NCBI GenBank assembly: GCA_903813345.2
Contig: CAIIXF020000005.1
Span: forward strand, 21,457,375-21,521,374
Direction: 5' to 3'
Length of the DNA stretch: 64,000 nt
Source of the DNA: Owenia fusiformis
Lineage: Eukaryota > Annelida > Polychaeta > Sabellida > Oweniidae
Below, one piece after another: positions 1 to 10,373 of this stretch. The position numbers were made by a program, and so were the translations under genes. A model generated the notes under the pieces. It ran no database searches and was not told where the DNA came from. It worked only from the letters and a program-made list of their open reading frames with translations. Each line of letters opens with the position of its first letter. Positions within the stretch are counted from its first letter, which is position 1.

Positions 1-770
1 CAGTCTAATAACATCCCGATTCATTTGTATTTTCAAGGACCTTATCAAGGGAAATTATAAACAGATAATGTAATTTTGAATTAAAATAAAAAATAATTTA
101 GTTGAGCTCATGATTTGACTCGTAGAAAATTCTGAACAGATCATCTAGCATACCAATGACAATGAAACTTTTAAACATCATCAATCATTATCTCCTGACA
201 AAATACCTTAAAATCTTTCACAAACACTAAATGTTGTTTTAACCATTCACATTAACTACACTGTATAAATACCAAGATAACCTATAATAACTTTTCTACT
301 TCTATCAGAGGAGTTTTACTGTATAAGCAAAATATATGATTGAATTTTTTTCAATGTATTGAAAACTACAACTGAATTTTTCAATGTCTTGAAAAAAAAC
401 CATTGTATTCTTTTTCAACGGTTTGTTTTTTTCATCCATTGTTTTTCAATTTTTCAATGAAATAATCATGGGGTTGAATGTCCCAAATTCAAGGTTGAAC
501 ATTTTTAACAGGGTAGGTTCGGTAACATGTATAAAAATTGAGTCGAATACATCAAGTTAAGACTGATTAGCTCTTGTGTTTTTGACTCAATATTTTTAGA
601 CATGTTTCCAGGCCTATGTAAGTACTCTCTATTAAACATTAAAAAGCAAGCACACGGTGTTATAGCATGACAGTTACGCCACCTCTGAAAACGAGGTTGG
701 ATGGCTACGTTCACTGATTTATCTAATAAAATGGCTGCGATGGAAGAGAAAACTAACTATTTTCTACTAC
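1..770. other. AT-rich intergenic DNA, no gene seen
   Basis: No supportable coding sequence. Around 340-460 there is a low-complexity stretch in which a TTTTTCAATG-like word recurs. The short ORFs lack domain or splice support. Confidence 0.5.
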
Positions 771-882
771 TACAGTGTGGGCCAAAAAATTTTGCAACCT
801 TTTTAGAAGGCAAAAAAAGTATTATAACATTATGGTATTGACATGAAATTTTTTTTACAGAAACTTAAGGATAGGCATATTA

Positions 883-2991
883 TCACGCGGTAGTATCTCT
901 TCGGGACGTATCGAAACCACTCCGTCCCGAAAAACCGTTAATTTGAATTTAAAACCTACCCCAGTGTTTGAAAATCAAGGATTGTGAGTCTCACACTTCA
1001 CCGTTTTTCTTCAAACTTGTTCCGTACAAAGCTTCACAGAAATACCTTTCAGTCGATACATTGTTTTCGTGTACAAAGTACCTCGTTTTAGCGGCGTTTT
1101 GGTCCCCAGCTGTGAGATAAAGCAAATTTTCATAACTTTCAACTGTAAGTCAAGTTATCTCGCCAGTCTTTTACCCATTCTCGCCCATAATTTCAGAATG
1201 GACTCCCATTACAACCTTCCATCGCTACGTCTTGATTTTTGGGCATCAAACGCAGCAGTTTCTAAATCATCCACACATCTCTTCAAATTTGACCAATACG
1301 TCCCGTCATCTTCCACTACGCCCCGCCGAGTCTATCACCATACACGTAGAGTTGCATTCTAAAACAATTTGTCCATCGATGTGTCCGTTTGTAGGTTGCC
1401 ATTGTCGATTCTAAATACCAATCGGATTGTGTTTTAAGATTTACCCATTCTTGTCCATTTTCAATATACCTATAATAGGGTGGTCCAAAATCTCCCTAAA
1501 ATTTAGATTTCCCGATATTGCAATATAAAGATTTTAATTACTAAACAATTGAAAATATTTTTAAGAAACGTTTAAAGTGCCTATCCTTGAAAAAATGTTA
1601 AAATGCGAAAGGATGGGTGATGTCAATTATATTATTTTCAGCATAACGTTAGAAACATGTATCATTTTATATGGTACACGTTTCATAATGTAATCCAATG
1701 GAATCATACAGAAGAAAGGTTGACACACAACAGTTAAAATCTTTATATTACATTATCAGACCAAGTCAGTAGATGTTGTTTATATACCAATTAGTGTTGT
1801 ATGATGATGCATTCTTTATATGAATCTAGAAACGTTTTTGTGCCAATATTGCTCAATTTTGATAACATCTCCGTTATTTTGAAATTAAGCGTGGCAAAGT
1901 TTCCCGATGGATTTAGCTAAAAAAAGTGGTGCCTGTAGGGTTATTGAAAATCATACATGATGAAGAAAAAATACATATTCCTGAAATACAACAGTTTAAT
2001 TTTGAGTTATAAACCATTTATGAAAACGGCATATTTGTCAAAATTACCAAAACTTCAAGTGAGACGCGTGGCAAAATTTCCCAGGGGTCTAGAGTGGAAA
2101 TATTTGTACCAAGAGTCAATTTGTAACTAGAATCTATCAGATCACAGATTTTTGGAAAATTTTGCAGATTTGGACAACCCTAACCTATAACTTTGTTGAA
2201 CCTGAAGAAACGTATCAACTTTTTGTTAAATAAAGATAGCAAATTCAGCTGTCTACTGTACCTAACTTGTACTTTTTGCTAGTACTCAGATTGATGGATA
2301 TTCTGTCGTATGACATGCGACAAACATATCAATTCTCATGGGTTTACATGGGAATGTCGATTTTAAAGCAACATCTTCACAAACATTTAAATGATCAATT
2401 TCATGCAATCAGTTATAGTTATACTCCGTATGTATGCTAAACTTAAGACTGGTGTTAAGAATCGACCAAGGCAAACCTATGTAAAATTACACAACGATGA
2501 ACAAAATGTTTTAGAATACAACTTTACGTTTGTAGTCATAGACTCGACGGGGCGTAGTGGAAGGTGACGGGACGTATTAGTCAAATTTTAAGAGATGTGT
2601 GGATGATTTAGAAACTGCTGTGTTTGATGCCCAAAAATCAAAACGTAGCGATGGAAGGTTGTAATGGGAGTCCATTCTGAAATTATGGGCGAGAATGGGT
2701 GAAAGACTGGCGAGATAACTTGACTTACAGTTGAAAGTTATGAAAATTTGCTTTATCTCGCAGCTGGGGACCAAAACGCCGCTAAAACGAGGTACTTTGT
2801 ACACGAAAACAATGTATCGACTGAAAGGAATTTCTGTGAAGCTTTGTACGGAACAAGTTTGAAGAAAAACGGTGAAGTGTGAGACTCACAATCCTTGATT
2901 TTCAAACACTGGGGTAGGTTTTAAATTCAAATTAACGGTTTTTTCGGGACGGAGTGGTTTCGATACGTCCCGAAGAGATACTACCGCGTGA
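883..2991. mobile_element. Long-TIR DNA element with TTA target duplication (PIF/Harbinger-like, non-autonomous)
   Basis: The termini TCACGCGGTAG (883) and CTACCGCGTGA (to 2991) are exact inverted repeats, flanked by TTA at 880-882 and 2992-2994. The inverted arms run about 540 bp (883-1420 and 2450-2991) and are nearly identical by eye. A 3-bp TTA duplication fits the TWA rule of PIF/Harbinger elements, so that assignment is inferred from the duplication only. No transposase is visible. The interior is mostly occupied by the nested element at 1476-2182. The ORFs near 1069-1362 and 2577-2804 translate to almost the same peptide because they are the two mirror arms. Confidence 0.8.
1476..2182. 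mobile_element. hAT-type MITE nested in the long-TIR element
   Basis: TIRs TAGGGTGGTCCAAA (1476) and, at the other end, the complement of TAGGGTTGTCCAAA (to 2182) are flanked by the exact 8-bp direct repeat ACCTATAA at 1468-1475 and 2183-2190. An 8-bp duplication with a TAGGG terminus is typical of hAT elements. The 707-bp interior is AT-rich and non-coding. Confidence 0.75.
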
Positions 2992-3180
2992 TTATACCAT
3001 TTAAATACTTAAGCTAATACTGACATCAAATTTTTTTGTCAGATGTTTGAATATTAATGGTAAATTGTTCATTTGTCCGAGATTTACCATTTTCCGAGAA
3101 AATCGGACTTTCTATGATTTTTTGTGATCAACAATAACACATTCATTATGTTTATTAAATCTGCTACAATCTTTGATAAC

Positions 3181-4160
3181 TGTTTAACCAACACCGGGCA
3201 AAATCGGTAATATTGTAGGTTTCTACACGCCTCTTATTTGCCCCTATAAGGGGTTTTAAACGGGTGTAACCTAATATAATATTAGCCGAATAACAGGGGT
3301 AGATACGGGTATCTTATTCGGAAAAAAAAATATTCTACTATATCCTGTTATCTTTGGCAAATAATAATATTATACGCCAAATAATAAACCTAGCTCAGCG
3401 AATAAAATAAATTATTCTTCAAGAAATGTTCAATCAAAAGCAGATATACGCGGATATACGCGGATATTCTTGGACCAAAGTCTTATGTAAACAGATAAAC
3501 AAAGTCTAGATCTGCCCTGTGTTTATGAATGGCGCGACGATATAATTGCCTTTGTGTGTATATAACATGACATGTCTCTGCCTAGTACATTCGCATTATT
3601 TTTAATTCATATATTTATAAAATTTATTTTCGATTTTTTTAAAAGGAATGTTTGTTTTGCTGAAATCATAGCACAACTGTAGAGGGTTAATGGGGATGAA
3701 TGAAAGATGCAACAATTTGCAAAACATAAATGTAAAATTGCTCATCGCATAATTAAAATAAAACCATCGAATATCCTTTGGCAAACACTCGATTTTACAA
3801 CGTAATGAAAATGAATGTGTATAATGGAAAGATTGCGATTTATATTTTATTACTTTCAATATTCGGGAATCACGGTCTTGGCAAAATCAGTTATGCTGGT
3901 TGTTCATCCTATTATTAAATAAAATGAATGTCTTTTTCGTTAACAATGAGTGAACCAGCATCTATTTCATTTAAAAGCACGATAAACCATGCACTTTCAT
4001 CAAATTGCCGCATTCAAAACAAATGGCCCTACAATTAGCAATCACAAGATCAAAAATATCTATCTACATATCCCATTCAACCATTCAATTAATCAATCCA
4101 TTTTAACACATTTTAACTACATGTAGATATTCATAATTTAAATTATCTTTTTAAAGAAAG
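3181..4160. other. Non-coding intergenic DNA
   Basis: No convincing gene. At 3290-3430 there are repeated GAATAA/ATAATA words that loosely resemble the region at 18790-18870. The 85-codon ORF at 3602-3859 has low-complexity composition and no recognisable domain. Confidence 0.4.
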
Positions 4161-4163
4161 GGT

Positions 4164-4183
4164 GGCCCTGAAAAGGGCCGTTT
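4164..4183 (-). promoter_or_regulatory. Histone-type mRNA 3' stem-loop
   Basis: On the minus strand the sequence reads GGCCCTTTTCAGGGCC, preceded by AAAC and followed by ACCC. It has a six-base-pair stem, a UUUC loop and the flanks expected of the metazoan replication-dependent histone stem-loop bound by SLBP. A histone gene would lie at higher coordinates on the minus strand, but no histone fold coding sequence was recognised in the adjoining ~300 bases. This may be the tail of a decayed histone gene or a transposed 3' end. Confidence 0.6.
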
Positions 4184-4268
4184 GACAGGCGTGTTGCTTG
4201 CGTTCTTAGCTGCTCGGAGAAATAGGATCCACTTGGTGACTACTTGGGGGACTTTTTTTAAAGTCCTG

Positions 4269-4290
4269 AAAGTAGCCCTGAAAAGAGCTG
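4269..4290 (-). promoter_or_regulatory. Second, weaker histone-like stem-loop
   Basis: Minus-strand AGCTCTTTTCAGGGCT forms a six-pair stem (one G-U) with a TTTC loop, about 105 bases upstream (in minus-strand sense) of the canonical stem-loop. The flanks fit the consensus less well, and it may be a degenerate duplicate. Confidence 0.35.
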
Positions 4291-4509
4291 TGGACGATTC
4301 GTTACCCAAAGTATACGATTATGTGCTTAATGAAAGCAAAAGAAATTGCCAAAAATATACGCATATGATACTACAACTACTTACTGACAGTGGTTTATCG
4401 TAACTTTTTGCAAATATGGATGTTTATACTGCTTGTATCTTATTCTAGAGAGTTTTATATAGACGGGACTTTCTCTTCACAATGTAATTATATATCTTCT
4501 GTTTTGTAG

Positions 4510-4593
4510 GTTCCCGTGGGTAAGATACCAACAAGAACAATACGGCCCATCCTAAAGGGCACAGACCCGTCAGTGGCGTTCTTCAAGTTATAG
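4510..4593 (+). CDS. Candidate 3'-terminal exon, product unknown
   Basis: A pyrimidine-rich acceptor (TTCTGTTTTGTAG) ends at 4509. An open frame from 4510 gives 27 residues beginning VPVGKIPTRTIRP and ending SVAFFKL before a TAG at 4591-4593. The residue mix looks protein-like and base use is richer in G+C than the flanks. The frame depends on the unknown upstream exon: a second reading phase is also open for 14-15 codons. The ORF just upstream (4182-4403) could hold a preceding exon, because a GTAACT donor-like site lies at its end, but no joined reading is convincing. No family recognised. Confidence 0.3.
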   Translation, partial: VPVGKIPTRTIRPILKGTDPSVAFFKL

Positions 4594-5214
4594 CCCATGG
4601 AGATTTAGTTTGTGAATCTTGCCTACACAGCTGCTCGATACAAGTGCAAACTACGAAATAATAACCCTAATATAATATAGATAAATGTTTGGCATGCATT
4701 GTGTTTCTGTTTCATTGTTAAATTATTTGATAACTTATAATAAGCAGATAAGTTGCTTTTCAGGTATTAAGCGGCGATGTAGGACTGAAAACCAGCGTCA
4801 CACATGTACATTTTCTCGAATATTCCTCCATAAGCAGTACATATGTTTGCATGTTTTAATTTTGATTTGATTTTTTGAATTACACGAATTAGATAAAGTC
4901 TTTCAAATGTCACCAGTCTTTGGGGGTGAGATTTCATGTAGGAATTAGAATTAGAATAAGATTTATTACGATCTGTTTTGTTTCCATCGTTCATTGTATA
5001 ACATTGATAAAACACAAGGGCAGCATTGGAATTACAGAATTGTGCGATTCCCTACCTCCCATTCATATATTTAGTCTCTGGCCATGGTATTCAAAATTAT
5101 GTTTGTTCTGTCATTCTGATTTCCCGTGTCGGGACATTCTGATCTATCGGAGTCTCACTTTATCTAACCCTTTGGTATTCCAAAGGATAAAACTTGCTGT
5201 GGATCACACAATGG

Positions 5215-5446
5215 TGTCGGGAGATTAAACCAGTCAGTGAATGTTCCGATCGTCGCAACATTCGATACACCGAGAGATTTAACGGATTCATACATGCATA
5301 CTGTACATGTATATTCAGCACAGTATGCATGTACATTCCATATATTCTTCCACTAATAATTGCTGCATGTATAAAACTGTGAAATCTCTCGATCCATCGG
5401 ATGTTATGACGATCGGAACATTTTACTGGTTAAATCTCCCGATACT
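5215..5446. mobile_element. Short foldback/MITE
   Basis: Inverted arms of about 65 bases at 5215-5282 and 5382-5446 share GTRTCGGGAGATT and ATGTTCCGATCGTC. The centre contains a further hairpin (CATGCATACTG...CAGTATGCATG). No target duplication was resolved. Confidence 0.6.
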
Positions 5447-5449
5447 GGA

Positions 5450-6050
5450 AATAAGAATGACAGGGGAAATCTGGGACAAATATGATTTTTATAAGAAATA
5501 CATTTTTGAATGTAACGTGAATAATTTTGAAAACCTACACCTTAATTGTAATGATTAGATTTCAAACACATGTTTCATTCAATAGGAGCCCATGCGTCCC
5601 GAGCCTTGTTATGTGACTGGCAAATAAAATTAGCACGGAAAGTGCAACCTTGAATTCCGAGGTTGGGTAGTAAACTTTCCCCTTTAATTCAGATAGAATT
5701 ATCTATCATATCAGTTTTCCTGTTAAGAATCACGATTCCGGATAACGAATGAGGGGAATTTTCATACTTTATCATTTCGTTCTTAATATATTGTATAATA
5801 TATTTGTATTCTGTTTTACGGGTTTCCATTGAAATTGGTTACAACACAGGCAATATATCGCAGGTTAAATGAGTGTTCAACAATTAAACACGGCGGTCTT
5901 CATTTTATAGTTTATGAAAATTGCCTCAAGTACAATGTCAAAATCTCATGATGATTTCTTCCGACCTATGTTTACTGACAAGAGTCGAGAGAGGGGTACG
6001 CAGTTGCTTGAAGCAAGCATAAACTATGATCAAGGCATTAACATGACAAA
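5450..6050. other. Intergenic DNA, no gene seen
   Basis: AT-rich sequence with no domain-bearing ORF, running up to the satellite element that begins at about 6051. Confidence 0.4.
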
Positions 6051-7611
6051 ATGTCACCACCTAAAACAATTTGGTCAATTTAAAGCAAGTTGGAAAATAC
6101 CTTTTGACCTTGAGAAGGTCATTGAAGGTCAAATCTAAAGTCAGATTTGAACTTCTGAGAACTTGTAAAGTCAAATTTGAACTTCTGAAAAGATGTAGAT
6201 GATTTTGAAAAAAAAATTTGGTCAATTTGAAGCAAGTTGAAAACAGACCTTTTTGACCTTTTTTGACCTTGAGAAGGTCAAATGTCAAATCTTAAGTCAG
6301 ATTTGAATTTCTGAGAACACGTAGATGATTTTGAAAAAAAGTCAGATTTGAATTTCTGTGAACATGTAGATGATTTTGAAAAAAAAATTTAGTCAATTTG
6401 AAGCAAGTTGAAAAAAGACCTTTTTGACCTTTTTTGACTTTGAGAAGGTCATTGAAGGTCAAATGTCAAATCTTAAGTCAGATTTGAATTTCTGAGAAAG
6501 CGTAGATGATTTTGAAAAAAAAAATTAGTCAACTTGAAGCAAGTTGAAAACAGACCTTTTTGACCTTTTTTGACCTTGAGAAGGTCATTAAAGGTCAAAT
6601 GTCAAATCTAAAGTCAGATTTGAATTTCTGAGAACATGTAGATGATTTTGAAAAAAAAATTAGTCAATTTGAAGCAAGTTGAAAAAGACCTTTTTGACCT
6701 TTTTTGACCTTGAGAAGGTCATTGAAGGTCAAATGTCAAATCTAAAGTCATATTTGAATTTCTGAGAACATGTAGATGATTTTGAAAAAAAATTTTAGTC
6801 AATTTGAAGCAAGATGAAAAAATACCTTTTTGACCTTTTTTGACATTGAGAAGGTCATTGAAGGTCAAATGTCAAATCTAAAGTCAGATTTGAATTTCTG
6901 AGAACATGTAGATGATTTTGAAAAACAATTTAGTCAATTTGAAGCAAGTTGAAAAAAGACCTTTTTGACCTTTTTTGACTTTGAGAAGGTCATTGAATGT
7001 CAAATGTCAAATCTAAAGTCAGATTTGAATTTCTGAGAAAGCGTAGATGATTTTGAAAAAATTTTTTAGTCAATTTGAAGCAAGTTGAAAACAGACCTTT
7101 TTGACCTTTTTTGACCTTGAGAAGGTCAAATGTCAAATCTTAAGTCAGATTTGAATTTCTGAGAACACGTAGATGATTTTGAAAAAAAAATTTAGTCAAT
7201 TTGAAGCAAGTTGAAAACAGACCTTTTTGGACCTTGAGAAGGTCATTGAAGGTCAAATGTCAAATCTAAAGTCAAATCTAAAGTCATATTTGAATTTCTG
7301 AGAACATGTAGATGATTTTGAAAAAAAATTTAGTCAATGTGAAGCAAGTTGAAAAAAGACCTTTTTGACCTTGAGAAGGTCATTGAAGGTCAAATGTCAA
7401 ATCTAAAGTCAGATTTGAACTTCTGAGAACATGTAGATGATTTAGAAAAAAATTGAAGTCAGTCTAAACAGTATTTGTTAAGTTATAGGAAGTTGTAAGA
7501 AATTGTTACAGACGCCGGACGCCAACCTCCAACCACCAACCGCCAACCACCAACCGCCGTCGCAAAAAAACGGAGACCATAACAATATGTCACCACTTTT
7601 GGTGGTGACAT
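6051..7611. mobile_element. Terminal-repeat element carrying a central satellite array
   Basis: The left end has TGTCACCACC (about 6052). The right end is a hairpin, GTCACCAC-TTTT-GGTGGTGAC, at 7590-7609, so the ends are inverted copies. Between them lie the ~135-bp tandem array (6063-7455) and a GCCAACCACCAACC-type simple repeat at 7510-7560. No coding sequence. The architecture (terminal hairpin, central tandem units, simple repeat near one end) resembles Helentron-associated or 'pearl' elements, but the superfamily is unproven. Confidence 0.6.
6063..7455 (+). repeat. Tandem array, about eleven units of ~135 bp
   Basis: The word GTAGATGATTTTGAAAA recurs at roughly 6196, 6321, 6365, 6501, 6636, 6771, 6906, 7042, 7168, 7309 and 7433, so the usual period is 135-136 bp with a few deleted units. 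Each unit carries several TGACCTT/AAGGTCA words. A diverged relative of the unit occurs at 31870-32147. Confidence 0.85.
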
Positions 7612-8588
7612 AAAAATCCATAGTCCGACAATTAATTAATTGGCACAAATCTGTTGATTGTTTTTGTTATTGTTACTTGATTAGACGGATTTTCAGATAT
7701 TATCTGCATCGAGATGGCTGATTATAAGGCATGAATATTTTTTCCAGTTATGTTAATTGTTATTTATATGTTTGAAATATTTATTAATCCATCCATTTTT
7801 CATTTTGATGTACTTTTCAAAGCGACTTTTGGTTTTATCTCTGTGTTTTAATTATAATAGTTTTTAACAGAGATATGACTAGCTTATAAGGAATTCCATA
7901 TAGCCTATAATTGATTTTAATTCATAAAGTTTGCTGATAATTGATTTAAATGTACGTGCATGTACTTTGTAGGGCTTTGAAGTCTCTGGTAACATTAATC
8001 TGAGGGTTTCGAAGCCATTTCCACCTCCTCCGGTATTCTTTCTATGGGAGAGGTTTTTTAAAAATAATTATAAACTTTGAGACCTTTGGGGGTATAGGAT
8101 ACGCTAGATCAAGTCACATATCCTTATACATTTAGTTTTTTTTCCTGAAGGATAAGAAAATAGAAATTCAAACATAGAGAGGCAAAGACGTGAAAATGTG
8201 GGAAGTTTTAATATTTAATGTATGCTTTTCTTTCATTCAAATGGCGACCCTCGAATATAATTGCAATTGACCTCCATTGCATTTGAAGGGGGGAGGGGGT
8301 TCAATCATCGCCTTTCTCCAAAGTTTATTTAAAATCGTGCAGTTTTTCATGATTCTGAGCTCTTTTAACTTAAGTGATGACCAATGTTGTTTAATGTGGA
8401 CCCCCTGCCCCCATCACTGGAAAATGGCTACGGGCCTGAAAGGGCAAATATTGTCATTGATTTCTCGAAAGCTCATAATACATCCAATCCACAAGGTGGG
8501 TCTGAAGGTGAAAACCTAGACGATCTCTGTAATCAAAGGCTAATATGATATTTTCTGTAATCAGAGTCCTAAACGACTTCTGCTGTAA
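7612..8588. other. Intergenic DNA with a hAT-like element end
   Basis: Mostly unremarkable. Position 8428-8443 reads GGCTACGGGCCTG, the complement of the CAGGCCCGTAGCC terminus seen at 9367 and 9744, so 8280-8443 is probably a small degraded relative of that family. Confidence 0.4.
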
Positions 8589-9020
8589 TCAGAGTCCTGG
8601 ATGATCTTTAGACTTTCTCATAATTAAAGTAGCCAAACAACCGCTGAACAGGGAAATTGATGGATTAATGAATAATCTTTTGTTTGTTATTTTAAGAATA
8701 GTTATTGTTTTGACAAATATAAAACTTTTGTTTCCGATTATAATACAAGTGTATGTATCAAATCCATCATGTGAAGCAATCCCTAAAAGCAGAACAAGAC
8801 AACCACAATAACCACCTTGTTCTAAGGGTATAACTACTAGTTTAGAAGTCTTATATATTACTATATGAGCAATAGCGGGCCATAGTGCAGTGGCCAGTCG
8901 TAGTGGTGTTCCAAAATTAATATCAACATTCAGCATTGAACACACTGAAACTAAACCTTTTGAAAAATTCCAGGGGTCACATTTTACAATGAAAACTTTC
9001 GCCCAAAAGCACGTGTTCAC
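8589..9020 (-). pseudogene. Hydrophobic ORF, possible membrane-transporter remnant
   Basis: A 143-codon open frame with several hydrophobic stretches, including a segment near residues 75-95 containing LEQGGYCGCLVLLLGIASHD. That segment weakly recalls the PAVVVP...GYG...IPT..AASxDD region of SLC9B (NHA-type sodium/proton antiporter) proteins; the resemblance is by memory only. A TTTTAAGCAG acceptor-like site lies just upstream (about 9022) and another (TTCTGCTTTTAG) lies inside, so the true exon limits are uncertain. It could be a decayed exon pair or a chance ORF. Confidence 0.22.
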
Positions 9021-9366
9021 TGCTTAAAATGTAGAAAAACTGACTATGGGCCTGAATCTCACCCCCATTCAGTTCCATAACTGACATTCTTCAATTTTAC
9101 AATGCAATAAAACATTGTATGAAATTATTTTGTAATGATAGGGTGGTTTATATCATAATTTAATATCCAATTTTCTCTCTTCACAAAACGCTCAATACAT
9201 TTTTCAAAAAAAAATATGACGAAATCCCAGTATCAATACTGAGTATTGAATAATAAATAGCTCCGACATGTTGAGTTAGATTAATTTTGTCTTCCTAAGG
9301 TATTATTGAGAATGTAAGCTGGACAGTCATATAATAAAACAAATATTTCGTTTATTTTATTTATCT

Positions 9367-9400
9367 CAGGCCCGTAGCCAGGATTTGCCAGGGGGGATTC
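9367..9400. mobile_element. Solo hAT-like terminus
   Basis: CAGGCCCGTAGCCAGGATT at 9367 is the same terminus as at 9744-9916. No matching right end with a shared duplication was found, so it is an element fragment. Confidence 0.5.
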
Positions 9401-9743
9401 GTGGAATACTAGTACATGTAGTATCACTTTTGAAAGATGTACAGAGGTATTCACCACAATAGAGTGAAATATTTGCTAAATAATCATAAGAAATAAATAT
9501 CTGCAGCGGCAGCAGTGCAACATTTTTTCTATCAAAATAAATAAAAAGAGCATGCTATAAACTGTAACAATATAAGCTTATATTATGTAACATGCAAAAA
9601 CAATAAATCTATTTCAATATTGCTAATATAGAGCTTTTTGTCTTCGAAATTGTCACGATCGTCGCCAACTGTAATAAAACAATAGAGAGGTTAAGCTACA
9701 CGTTCTTTAGGTGAACGCGTAAAACTTATTTTTCCCTGGGGTA

Positions 9744-9916
9744 CAGGCCCGTAGCCAGGGGTGGGAGGTCGACACAAATTCTCTCAAAATTATGCAGTTT
9801 TCTGAGCATTTTTAAGTGATTTTGGCCATTTTTGGACCAAAATTGTCACAAGTGAACCCCCCCTGGAATTTATCAAAAAGTGAACTCCCCCTTGGCAAAT
9901 CCTGGCTACAGGTCTG
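9744..9916. mobile_element. 173-bp MITE with 5-bp target duplication
   Basis: Left TIR CAGGCCCGTAGCCAGG and right TIR (complement) CAGACCTGTAGCCAGG, flanked by exact GGGTA at 9739-9743 and 9917-9921. The terminus resembles hAT-like CAGGGGCGTAGC ends, but the duplication is 5 bp rather than the usual 8. The same size recurs in the larger element at 39851-41209. Confidence 0.7.
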
Positions 9917-10249
9917 GGGTATATCTCTCAAAGTTGTCTTTAAATTTTAGTTTAGTATAAAGATCTTAGGTAAGTTGTTATTATAATAAACCGTTGGATG
10001 GGGGAAAATTTTGCTTAGGGTCACAATATTACACGTTCAGGTTTTGCTAAATGCATGTAGCTGAATCTCTCTTAATACATATCTGAAAGATAACGCAAAC
10101 CCTTAATTATTAACTTTCAAATATAAACAATGAAACAAGTAATTGAAAATTAACATGATGTATGAACGCAAAGTAACCCACTGACTCTTGGGATTCGAAA
10201 GTCAGTTGTGGTTGCAAATGGTCGAATGCATTCATTGAATTAATTATAA

Positions 10250-10373
10250 CTAAATATTTTTCAGAACTGCGTCGAATTCCACAATGCATTTACTCCTGTC
10301 TATAGTGAAGGCTTGCACCAACCCCTTGGCCTCGCCTCTCTTCCTGCTATCCCTCTCGTAGCATCGCGCTATC
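10250..10373 (-). CDS. Candidate 3'-terminal exon, product unknown
   Basis: The minus strand has a consensus acceptor (ATTCATTTCAG) just before 10373 and then an open frame to a TAG at 10250-10252. The frame encodes about 40 residues, starting IARCYERDSRKRGEAKGL and ending VEFDAVLKNI. Composition is rich in charged residues and G+C is well above the flanks, as for a real exon. The first codon is split (phase 2 entry). No family recognised. The exon start resembles that of the candidate exon at 20285-20459 (AG|GA..., then I/L-A-R). No upstream exon of the same gene was identified in the window. Confidence 0.45.

Larger units (their letters stand above)
771..3180. mobile_element. Tc1/mariner-like element end, split by a nested insertion
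   Basis: The terminus starts TACAGTGTGGGCCAAAAAA at 771. The sequence of 771-882 continues at 2992-3180 once the nested element at 883-2991 is removed. The joined arms match, in reverse complement, the end of a second copy at 19640-19935, whose tip reads CCCACCCTGTA and which carries DDE transposase remnants. Here only the non-coding end survives; similarity to the other copy fades near 3180, so the copy is truncated on that side. Membership of the Tc1/mariner/IS630 group is inferred from the TA-flanked terminus and the transposase remnants beside the second copy. Confidence 0.75.

Noticed and set aside
1069-2804. ORFs at 1069-1362 (plus) and 2577-2804 (minus) with almost identical peptides
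   Set aside because: They are the mirror arms of the long-TIR element; the shared peptide reflects the inverted repeat, not a gene pair.
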